Below are positions 10,159 to 19,600 of a stretch of 64,000 nucleotides of DNA, piece by piece. The stretch comes from JAPORK01 sp026710285 (GTDB lineage: Bacteria; Pseudomonadota; Gammaproteobacteria; Pseudomonadales; Endozoicomonadaceae). The notes beneath the pieces are model-generated. The model saw nothing but the letters and a program-made list of their open reading frames with translations, had not been told where the DNA came from and made no database searches. The DNA is taken from assembly GCA_965201045.1 (NCBI GenBank), contig OZ241746.1:5022001-5086000 (forward strand), in the 5' to 3' direction. Position 1 is the stretch's first letter. Each line of letters begins with the position of its first letter. Made by a program: the position numbers and the translations under genes.

Positions 10159-10632
10159 AATATAACTTCGTTAAAAAACAAAACAGATATATCGGATAAA
10201 AGCCGGAGCTTAAAAAACATGTTTAAGATAAAGGCTTTACCCGATATTTCTTCGGCGAAGCGAACCAATGTCTCATGGATTTCACTCCAATTATTTCTGA
10301 TACCTGCATCAACAACTCACAGAACATCCAGTACATTTCCACAATCTCCGCTTCAACTCCATAAACGAAGTTACAGAAATATTATTTTGATAGTGGTTCA
10401 AATACATTTAATTTTTAAATACAACGATAGTCGCTTTAAAACATCCTTATAAAATATTAGACAACTACTGTATATATAATTAGATATGTTGTTTGTAGAT
10501 TTGCAGTATTATCAAATAAATTTAACAATACGCAACTTTTTTAGTAATTTTTAAATCTAAGTAATCATTAATACTTTTTTTATATTCTTTTATTTAATTT
10601 TTTATATTCTTTTTATATTATATGGAGGTTAC
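10159..10632 (+). other. Spacer 2: post-gene hairpin, polA relic, AT-rich leader
   Basis: Same plan and length (474 bases) as spacer 1. The hairpin spans 10192-10244 (CGGATAAAAGCC with GGCTTTACCCG). Its inner pairs are G-C where other spacers have A-T or G-T, and pairing is kept. The polA relic is 10272-10331. The Shine-Dalgarno GGAGG and the four-codon overlapping mini-ORF before the next ATG are the same as in spacer 1. A short open frame at 10219-10452 runs through the hairpin and relic and is not conserved as a gene in the other spacers. Confidence 0.72.
10272..10331 (-). pseudogene. polA 3'-end relic 2
   Basis: Collinear with the last 20 polA codons, no indel. The minus strand reads LDVL, an in-frame TGA, then VVDAGIRNNWSEIH; the original stop has changed to GAG. 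The premature stop and lost terminator codon mark it as non-functional. Confidence 0.85.
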
Positions 10633-13600
10633 ATGACTTATAATTTTTTAAAGATCAATATCCTCGTATTTTTGCTATGCTTGTTGCTTTGTTGTGAATT
10701 AATCTGCGGAGCATTACCGCTTTCATTTCAAAACTTATCCATAAAAAATAAAAAAAGAAGTATTGTCGTTAACAAATTTCACACAATAAATAATCAAAAA
10801 AATAATATAATTCCTAAAAAATTAAAAGATAAGCTTAAAAAAAACTCATTATCTGTAGCACAAGTCAGTAATGGCTCATCTCCCTGGTCTAATGCTGTTA
10901 ATTTTTCAAAAAACTGGGGAACACAGGTGGATCCGCGTACCGGAACATTCACAGCTTATGTAAAAGTAGGCAGTATGATCAGCAATCTGGACCATGGACC
11001 TAACATCAATTTACAAATCAGTTATAACAGTGACAGTGTGGCTGATCCTGATGCACTTGGAGCTGGCTGGAGCTGGAATTTAACTCACTTTAATCCGGTA
11101 ACTAATCAACTATCCACCTCTCAGGGAAAAACTTTTAATTTACGTCAGCAGACAAATGGAACCTGGTGGCCTCGTTATCATAAACTACATGATATTCAAA
11201 TTGACGGCAGCAAGGATACATTCTTCACTATAACCTATGCCAATGGTCTTCGGGAAATACTCGATCATGATGGTTTTGAAACTAGACTGGAACAGCAGGA
11301 TGGACGTAGCGTTCATTTTGATTATGTACCGGGGACACACCTGTTAAGCAATATTCACGATGACCAGGGACATAAAATTACTTTAACCAGGCAGGATGGT
11401 TTTGTAACTGTTACTAGCTTTGATGCGGATGGAAAACCACTAAATATTGTGCTTAACAATTTAGATGGTCAATTAAAGAATATTACCATGCCAGGAAAAG
11501 ATAAACAGACCATGTTAAATATTCATATGGAGTACCAGAGTCATCTGCTTGATAACATTATTTATCCTACCGGATTAAAAAAGCGTATAACTTATAACTG
11601 TACCGATGCAATGCCTGTTGCATCACCTTCTGGTAATCAACGCCATTTATGTGTAGTCACTCAGGAATCAACGGATCCGGGTGCAGAACAACCGGAGATG
11701 ATTACCCATTATAGTTATAGTGAGCGTAACGCCAATGAACATAACTATCTTGGTTTTAATTCTGGTCTTAGTACAATACCCGGTTTATCCACAGATATAC
11801 TGTTTGAAGCACCGGCAGATTATACTTATGAAACAGCACAGGATAACGGACTAACAACACAGATTCGTACTTACAACAAATATCATTTGCTGATCAGTGT
11901 AAAACTTATTAGTGATCATACAGGACATTTGCTTTCAGACACCCACTATTTTTTCTGTAGTACTGATGAAATTGATGGATGTGCACAAACCAGCTTTGAA
12001 GATTTACCCGACACATACAGTTTACCTTTGAAAATAGTGACCAAAATCTGGGGAGAACATACAGGAGTACCCGCACTGGAAACCACAGAAAACAGTTATG
12101 ATGATCTTGGACGTATAACCAGTACAAAAGATACTTATGGACGTGAAAAAATAATAACCTACTGTCCTGCAAGTGGTAATGCTGCCTGTCCTGCTGAACC
12201 TGATAAGTGGTCTTTAACGACTCTCGTACAGTCTGTTACCACAAAACCTTCAGAGCAATTTAAGACCGCATCAGAAAAACCTTTGGTTATAGATAATTTT
12301 TATAAAAAAGAACCTAACATAACAGGGGATGATTATACTTTGGTGCTTGCAAGTAAAGTTGTTAAGTCAGGTAATCAGCAGCTCACAACAACACGTCAGT
12401 ATTATAATGATCCAAAAAATATTTTTGAATATGGTCTTTTAAAAACAACAAAATTAACCAGTAATTTATCATCCGATAAAACACTTACAGCTGTCATTAA
12501 AGATTACTATTATATTTTAAGTAAAGATCACACAACCAAGACCACTTATAATATGGTTAAAATTAGTGATAATCAGTTTAAACGCTCTCCAATGGTGACC
12601 ACCAGCCTGTTTACCAATCAGGTACTTGAAAGCGCAGATCCTGAAAATAAAAATATTATTCATTATCATTATGATCATTGGGGAAGAATAATACAGGAAG
12701 ATACAGGCATAGGTACTGCATTTGCAGCTAGCAAGCGCTATCAGTATGAAATTTCTCCACAACATATACAGTTAACAATTACAGCCAGTAATGGTCTGCA
12801 AAAAAAGGTATTGTTTGACGGCACAGGACGACAACTGGAAAACTTTCGCGAAGCAATCTCAGCCACAGGAAAGACGGAGCCGGGGAAATGGCTTCCTGAG
12901 AAAAGGATAACTTACGATAATTATGGTCGTATCGCTGCCAAACATGTCTATTATATCGATACATCAGGTCACACACAACAGTTAACCAAAACCTTTGTCT
13001 ATGATGATATGGGAAGAGTCACTGCTGTACATTTGCCTGACAACGAGACAGCAGTAAAAGAGTATGATGATCCTGATCGCTGTATGGTAGCTTTTAAATA
13101 TAACCGCAATCAGGTTCGTTCTGCTATCTCCATTACTCATAGCAACCTGCTGGATAAACCGATAAAGCAAATTGTGTTACCAGCTAATTTTAGTCCTGAT
13201 CAGCCGGTTTCCGCCAGCACACTGTGTAAACTCAAAGATATCCCATCAACTGCAAAAATATCTTCTGCCGTTTACAATGGTTTTGGTAGTGTTATTAAAG
13301 CCATTGATCCAATGGGACAGATAGTCAGAAAAAATTATAATGTGCTCGGAAAGGTGACGGATATTATCGATCCTGTAGGAGATAAAATACATAATGTCTA
13401 TAATCTGGTCGGTCAGGTGGTACAAAAATGGATAATTCCTGTTAATAAGAGCGGACAACAGACCAAGCAATATCTGCTGGCTTCTGCTCAATATAATGCA
13501 GCCGGAGAGTTACTTTGGAAAGCTGGAGAAAACGGGAAAAAAACCAGGTATACCTATACACCAGATGATCAGAAGGCAACCATGACCACACCAGCAGGAC

Positions 13601-16170
13601 ATGTTATTTCATGGCAATATAATGAAATCGGACTGGTTGTGAGTGAAGCTGTGGATGGAAAACAAATTTCACACCTTGATTATGATCCTGTTACTGCATT
13701 ACCGACCAGGAAAACGGATATAACCGGAACCACAACCTGGGGTTACAGTGATGATGGTAAAACACAACAATTGTCTCATGCTGGAATCAATGGTTATCCT
13801 GATTACAGTTTCAAATGGAAATATGATCAGAACAGACGGGAAATCAGTGTAACCGGACCAGAAGGAAATCAGAGATCCACAGAATATGATGCACTGGGTA
13901 GAATAAGCTCAATCAGTTACCAGGAAGCTAATGGTCAAACAGAGAAAGTCTTTATCCCTGTTTATGATGGCTTTTCCAGAATGATTACTGCTACATACGG
14001 CAGTGGTATGAAGAGAAACATTGATTATAACAATTACGGTGCAATAAAAACTGTCTCTGATACAATGGACGGTAACCGCTTATCTGCATGGCAGTACGAG
14101 TACAACAAAGAGGGGGATATTATATCTCTGGTATACAGTGCAGAAAAGAATCAACAGGCTGTTCTGCACTATCAGTATGATGCCCTGAATAACTTAACAG
14201 AGATGACCTGCTCCGGATCATTAGGGTTGACACTATGTCCCCGGGACACTGCAATACATGGCTCAGATTTACAGGAAGACCCCATTATTACCCGTCAAAA
14301 CTACTCTTTTAATAATCTGAACCGGATGGCACAGGCAAAAGAAACATTGTTGAGTGCAGATGGCAAAGAAACATTGAGTAAAGTTGTCAACTACAGTTAT
14401 GGAGATGCGCAGGCTCCTTTACGCCTGCAGAAGATAACCACAATGTGGGACAATAAAACACCACAGACCAACACATTCACCTATGATACGGTGGGTAATA
14501 TGGTGATCGACAGCACGGACAATCATATTACTTACAATACTTTTAATCAAATTACTTCTGTTATAAATCCGCAAGGAAAACAGACCCACTATTTTTATGA
14601 TGGCAGTGAAAGAGAAGTCAGAGAAGAAGCTGCAAGCGGTGATAATCGCAATCTGATCTATAAAGGTAAAACCCTGGTCGGTGAAAAAATCAGTAATCCA
14701 CAACAAAAAACGCATATGATCAGTTATCTGGGAATAGCTAAAGCGATTGATGGTGTCATTCATGACTATTATGAAGAAAATTATAAAGGTGATGTCACCG
14801 GCGTACTTACCAAAACTGCAAATAATGATTACAGCCTGAGTCAGCGAAATGTTTATAGCCCTTACGGCATGGTATGGCATACACATTCAGACACTTCATT
14901 GCCATGGTATCAGCAAACTTTAATAGGTTTTAATGGTGAACAAACTGATCCTGCCACCGGCTGGCAATTCCTGGGAGCAGGTCACAGGACATATAATCCG
15001 GGTCAGCGTTATTTTGTCAGTGAAGATCCAGCAGGCGATGGTTATGCTTTTGGTAGTAACAATCCGATAATGAACACCGACCCAAGTGGTAATTTTCCCA
15101 AATGGATGGGCGGTATCATGCAAATACTGCGTCATGTGGGTACACTGGGACTAGATCATTTTCATAAGAAATGGGCTAATATTATCGGAGTTACAGCAGT
15201 AATAGCGATTGCTTGTGTCGCCATCGCCGCATCTATAGTGGCCGGAAGTGAAGTAACACCTATGCTGGCAGCAGCCATGGCTTTGACAGTCTCTGCCGGT
15301 GGAATGGCGATAGCATCAGCTGCTGTTCCAACAAACAGAGGCTTAAGCATTGCCAGCATGACTGTTGGTTTCTTAGCCGCAGTCGTAGATATTGCAGCAA
15401 TACCAGGTACCGCTGCTTTTGAAGGATTGCAGGGAGCTTTCTTTGCTGATGATGAAGCAATGGTTGATGATGAAGTTAGTGAAGGGTTAGCAGAGGCAGC
15501 GTCGATGGATATAGCAGCCAAAGATGCTACCAATTTAGCAACAGAAGAACCCAATGGAGCAGCTGTAGGTGCCAATATCGCTGAAGCTGATAACAGTGCT
15601 GCTAATGCGGTCTATGAACCGGGACGTACATACAATCTTTTAACCGAAAAGCTTGCTGATTTCACAGTACAGGAAAGAGGTGCTTTGAATTTAGAAATAC
15701 CTGATAATGAGACATTCAAAGTCGTATGGGAGAAAATAATTAATCTTGGAGTAGGAGTAAAGAATAATACAGATAAATTATTCCTGTTACTTGCACAGTT
15801 AAGATCAGTAAGGGGTCAGGAATGGTCATTGGAATGGCTGGCAGATTATCTGGATGCAAAAGAGTATGGTATGGATGTACAGCCTGATTTTCCAGCAATA
15901 GTGAGTCTCGAAAAATTCTTTACTGAAGACCCATATCTGTATGAACTGAGCAATGTTGATGCACGTTCAAATATGATAGAGGAACATCAAATGTTGATAC
16001 TTCCTTCAGAGGCGCATCCATATTATACTTATGGTAGTAAAATGGATATTGGTGAATGGGAGCTAATTCATGTGGACCAAAACAATCAACTATCTTCAGA
16101 GACACTCTTTGAGTATAAGCCTTATGAGTTTACAAGAGGTAAGAATACATATAGATTTCTTAGTGGCTAG
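10633..16170 (+). CDS. Rhs/YD-repeat protein, copy 3
   Basis: 1845 residues with the copy 2 architecture. The signal peptide reads MTYNFLKINILVFLLCLLLCC, with likely cleavage after CGA. The Rhs core motif starts at about Arg1459, and the tail has 358 residues. Long stretches of the YD region are nearly identical to copy 2. The two share GSLGLTLCPRDTAIHGSD and TWGYSDDG, absent from the other copies, so they are sister duplicates or were homogenised. Copy 3 shares QHIQLTIT with copy 4 instead. The linker after about residue 1590 differs from copy 2 (DDEVSEGLAEAASMDIAAKD), and the tail domain reads TFKVVWEKIINLGVGVK and SEAHPYYTYG. The ATG has GGAGG six bases upstream. Confidence 0.94.
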   Translation: MTYNFLKINILVFLLCLLLCCELICGALPLSFQNLSIKNKKRSIVVNKFHTINNQKNNIIPKKLKDKLKKNSLSVAQVSNGSSPWSNAVNFSKNWGTQVDPRTGTFTAYVKVGSMISNLDHGPNINLQISYNSDSVADPDALGAGWSWNLTHFNPVTNQLSTSQGKTFNLRQQTNGTWWPRYHKLHDIQIDGSKDTFFTITYANGLREILDHDGFETRLEQQDGRSVHFDYVPGTHLLSNIHDDQGHKITLTRQDGFVTVTSFDADGKPLNIVLNNLDGQLKNITMPGKDKQTMLNIHMEYQSHLLDNIIYPTGLKKRITYNCTDAMPVASPSGNQRHLCVVTQESTDPGAEQPEMITHYSYSERNANEHNYLGFNSGLSTIPGLSTDILFEAPADYTYETAQDNGLTTQIRTYNKYHLLISVKLISDHTGHLLSDTHYFFCSTDEIDGCAQTSFEDLPDTYSLPLKIVTKIWGEHTGVPALETTENSYDDLGRITSTKDTYGREKIITYCPASGNAACPAEPDKWSLTTLVQSVTTKPSEQFKTASEKPLVIDNFYKKEPNITGDDYTLVLASKVVKSGNQQLTTTRQYYNDPKNIFEYGLLKTTKLTSNLSSDKTLTAVIKDYYYILSKDHTTKTTYNMVKISDNQFKRSPMVTTSLFTNQVLESADPENKNIIHYHYDHWGRIIQEDTGIGTAFAASKRYQYEISPQHIQLTITASNGLQKKVLFDGTGRQLENFREAISATGKTEPGKWLPEKRITYDNYGRIAAKHVYYIDTSGHTQQLTKTFVYDDMGRVTAVHLPDNETAVKEYDDPDRCMVAFKYNRNQVRSAISITHSNLLDKPIKQIVLPANFSPDQPVSASTLCKLKDIPSTAKISSAVYNGFGSVIKAIDPMGQIVRKNYNVLGKVTDIIDPVGDKIHNVYNLVGQVVQKWIIPVNKSGQQTKQYLLASAQYNAAGELLWKAGENGKKTRYTYTPDDQKATMTTPAGHVISWQYNEIGLVVSEAVDGKQISHLDYDPVTALPTRKTDITGTTTWGYSDDGKTQQLSHAGINGYPDYSFKWKYDQNRREISVTGPEGNQRSTEYDALGRISSISYQEANGQTEKVFIPVYDGFSRMITATYGSGMKRNIDYNNYGAIKTVSDTMDGNRLSAWQYEYNKEGDIISLVYSAEKNQQAVLHYQYDALNNLTEMTCSGSLGLTLCPRDTAIHGSDLQEDPIITRQNYSFNNLNRMAQAKETLLSADGKETLSKVVNYSYGDAQAPLRLQKITTMWDNKTPQTNTFTYDTVGNMVIDSTDNHITYNTFNQITSVINPQGKQTHYFYDGSEREVREEAASGDNRNLIYKGKTLVGEKISNPQQKTHMISYLGIAKAIDGVIHDYYEENYKGDVTGVLTKTANNDYSLSQRNVYSPYGMVWHTHSDTSLPWYQQTLIGFNGEQTDPATGWQFLGAGHRTYNPGQRYFVSEDPAGDGYAFGSNNPIMNTDPSGNFPKWMGGIMQILRHVGTLGLDHFHKKWANIIGVTAVIAIACVAIAASIVAGSEVTPMLAAAMALTVSAGGMAIASAAVPTNRGLSIASMTVGFLAAVVDIAAIPGTAAFEGLQGAFFADDEAMVDDEVSEGLAEAASMDIAAKDATNLATEEPNGAAVGANIAEADNSAANAVYEPGRTYNLLTEKLADFTVQERGALNLEIPDNETFKVVWEKIINLGVGVKNNTDKLFLLLAQLRSVRGQEWSLEWLADYLDAKEYGMDVQPDFPAIVSLEKFFTEDPYLYELSNVDARSNMIEEHQMLILPSEAHPYYTYGSKMDIGEWELIHVDQNNQLSSETLFEYKPYEFTRGKNTYRFLSG

Positions 16171-16643
16171 AATATAGTTTTATTAAAAAATAAGAAAGAT
16201 CTGTCGGGTAAAAGTCGAAGCTTAAAAAATAGGCATAAGAAACAGGCTTTACCCGATATTTACCCGGCAAAGCGGACCAATATCTAATAGATTTCACTCC
16301 AATTATTGCTGATACCTGTATCAACAATTAACAGAACATCCAGCCTACACTCCCACAATCTCCATTTGAAATCTATAAATTAAATTGCAGAAATATCTTT
16401 TTAATAGAGGTTCAAATATATTTACCTTTAAAATACAACTATAGTCGCTTAAAAAACTCTTACAAAATATTAGACATTTCTTGTATACATGATTAGATAT
16501 CTTGTGTGTAGATTTGCAGCATTATTAAATAAATTGAATGATATGAAACTTTTTTGGCAATTTCAAAATCCAAGTAATCATTAACGCTTTTTTTTAGATT
16601 TTTTTATTTACTTTTTTATATTCGTTTAAATATGGAGATTTAT
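16171..16643 (+). other. Spacer 3: post-gene hairpin, polA relic, AT-rich leader
   Basis: 473 bases. The hairpin is at 16204-16256 with outer arms TCGGGTAAA and TTTACCCGA, followed directly by the alternative arm TTTACCCGG. The polA relic is 16284-16343. Upstream of the next gene the leader carries TATGGAGATTTAT. Its GGAG is the ribosome binding site for the ATG at 16644. Confidence 0.72.
16284..16343 (-). pseudogene. polA 3'-end relic 3
   Basis: Gap-free match to the polA end. The minus strand reads LDVLLIVDTGISNNWSEIY then TAG. This copy keeps an open frame across all 20 codons and the correctly placed stop, and keeps the NNW of functional PolA. Confidence 0.88.
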
Positions 16644-19600
16644 ATGATTTATAATTTTTTAAAGACCAACATAACCCTTTTATTTTTGCTATGCCTGTTG
16701 TTTTGTTATGAATTAATTTGCGGAGCATTACCTCTTTCATTTCAAAATTTATCTACAAAAAATAAAAAAACAATCGTTGTCGTTAAAAGATTTCACACAA
16801 TAAATAATCAGAAAAACAATATAATTTCTAAAAAATTAAAAGATAAGATTAAAAAAAGCTCATTAGCTGTAGCACAAGCCAGTAATGGCTCTTCTCCCTG
16901 GTCTAATGCTGTTAATTTTTCAAAAAACTGGGGTGCACAGGTAGATCCGCGTACAGGAACATTTATAACTTATGTAAAAGTAGGTAGCATGATCAGTAAT
17001 CTGGACCATGGACCCAACATCAATTTACAAATCAATTATAACAGTGACAGTGTGGCTGACCCTGATACACTGGGAGCTGGATGGAGCTGGAATTTAACTC
17101 ACTTTAATCCGTTAACTGATCAGCTGTCCACCTCTCAGGGAAAAACTTTTAATTTGCACCAGCAGGCAAATGGAACCTGGTGGCCTCGTTATCACAAACT
17201 GCATGATATTCAAATTGACGGCAGCAAGGATACATTCTTCACCATAACCTATGCCAATGGTCTTCGGGAAATACTCAATCATGATGGTTTTGAAACCAAG
17301 CTAGAACAACAGGATGGACGCAGTGTTCATTTTGATTATATACCAGGGACACATCTGTTAAGTAATATTCATGATGACCAGGGACATAAAATTATTTTAA
17401 CCTGGCAGTATGGTTTTCTAACTGTTACCAGCTTTGATGCGGATGGAAAACCACTAAATATTATTCTTAATGATTTAGATGATCAATTACAGAATATTAC
17501 TATGCCAGGAAAAGATAAACAGACCATGTTAAATATTAATATGGAATACCAGGGTCATCTGCTTGATAACATTATTTATCCTACCGGATTAAAAAAGCAT
17601 ATAACTTATAACTGTACCGATGCGATGCCTGTTGCATCCCCTGATGGTAATCAACGCCATTTATGTGTAGTCACTCAGGAATCAACGGATCCGGGTGCAG
17701 AGCAACCAGAGATGGTTACCCATTATAGTTATAGTGAGCGTAATGCAAATGAACATAACTATCTTGGTTTTGATTCTGGTCTTAGTACAATGCCCGGTTT
17801 ATCCACGGACATATTGTTTGAAGCACCGGCAGATTATACTTACGAAACAGCACAGGATAACGGACTAATAACACAGATCCGCACTTACAACAAATATCAT
17901 TTGCTGATCAATGTAAAACGTATTAGTGATGATACAGGAGATTTACTTTCAGCCACCCACTATTTTTTCTGTAATACTGATGAAATTGATGGATGTGCCC
18001 ACACCAGCTTTGAAGATTTACCAGACACTTATAGTTTACCTCTGAAAATAGTGACTAGTGTTTGGGGAGAACATACAGGAGCACCTGCACTTGAAACCAC
18101 AGAAAACAGTTATGATGATCTTGGACGTATAACCAGTACAAAAGATACTTATGGACGTGAAAAAATAATAACCTATTGCCCTGCAAGTGGTAACGCTGCC
18201 TGTCCTGCTGAACCTGACAAATGGTCTTTAACGACTCTCGTACAGTCTGTTACTACAAAACCTTCAGAGCAATTTAAGACCGCATCAGAAAAACCTTTGG
18301 TTATAGATAATTTTTATAAAAAAGAACCTAACATAAAAGGGGATGATTATACTTTGGTGCTTGCAAGTAAAGTTGTTAAGTCAGGTAATCAGCAGCTCAC
18401 AACAACACGTCAATATTATAATGATCCAAAAGATACTTTTGAATATGGTCTTTTAAAAACAAAAAAATTAACCGGTAATTTATCATCCGATAAAATGCTT
18501 ACGTCTGTTAGTAAAAATTACTATTATATTTTAAGTAAAGATCACGCTACCAAAAGCACTTATAATATGGTTAAAATTAGTGATAATCAGTTTAAACGCT
18601 CCCCAATGGTAACTACCAGCCTGTTTACCAATCAGGTACTTGAAAGCGCAGATCCTGAAAATAAAAATATTGTTCATTATCATTATGATCATTGGGGAAG
18701 AATAACACAGGAAGATACAGGCATAGGTACTGCGTTTGCAGCCAGCAAACGCTATCAGTATGAAATTTCTCCACAACATATACAGTTAACCATTACAGAC
18801 AGTAATGGTTTGCAAAAAAAGGTATTGTTTGATGGCACCGGACGACAACTGGAAAAATTTCGCGAAGCAATATCAGCGACAGGAAAGGCAGAGCCGGGGA
18901 AATGGCTTCCTGAGAAAAGTATAACTTACGATAACTATGGTCGTATCGCTGCCAAACATGTTTATTATATCGATACATCAGGTCACACACAACAATTAAC
19001 CAAAACTTTTGTCTACGATGATATGGGAAGAGTCACTACTATACATTTTCCCGACAAAGAGACGACAGTAAAAGAGTATGATGATCCTGATCGCTGTATG
19101 GTAACTTTTAAATATAACCGCAATCAGGTTCGTTCTGCTATCTCCATTACTCATAGCAACCTGCTGGATAAACCGATAAAGCAAATTTTGTTACCGGCGA
19201 GTTTTAGCTTTAATCAGCCGGTTTCTGCCAGTACACTGTGTAAACTCAAAGATATACCATCAACTGCAAAAATATCTTATGCCGTTTACAATGGTTTTGG
19301 TCGTGTTATTAAAGCCATTGATCCAATGGGACAGATCGTCAGAAAAAATTATAATGTGCTCGGAAAGGTGACGGATATTATCGACCCTGTAGGAGATAAA
19401 ATACATAATGTCTATAATCTGGTCGGTCAGGTAGTGCAAAAATGGATAATTCCTGTTAATAAGAACGGACAACAGACCAAGCAATATCTGCTGGCTTCTG
19501 CTCAATATAATGCAGCCGGAGAGTTACTCTGGAAAGCCGGGGAAGACGGAAAAAAAACCTGGTATACCTACACACCAGATGATCAAAAGTCAACCATGAC

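Noticed and set aside
10219..10452. 77-codon frame in spacer 2 as a possible immunity gene
   Set aside because: It runs through the hairpin and the polA relic and is not conserved as an open frame in the other spacers.
16632..16643. Upstream in-frame ATG of copy 4 (and 28753 of copy 6, 22530 of copy 5) as the true start
   Set aside because: The codon overlaps the GGAG needed as ribosome site, and copies 2 and 3 cannot use it. MIYNFLK is the shared N-terminus.
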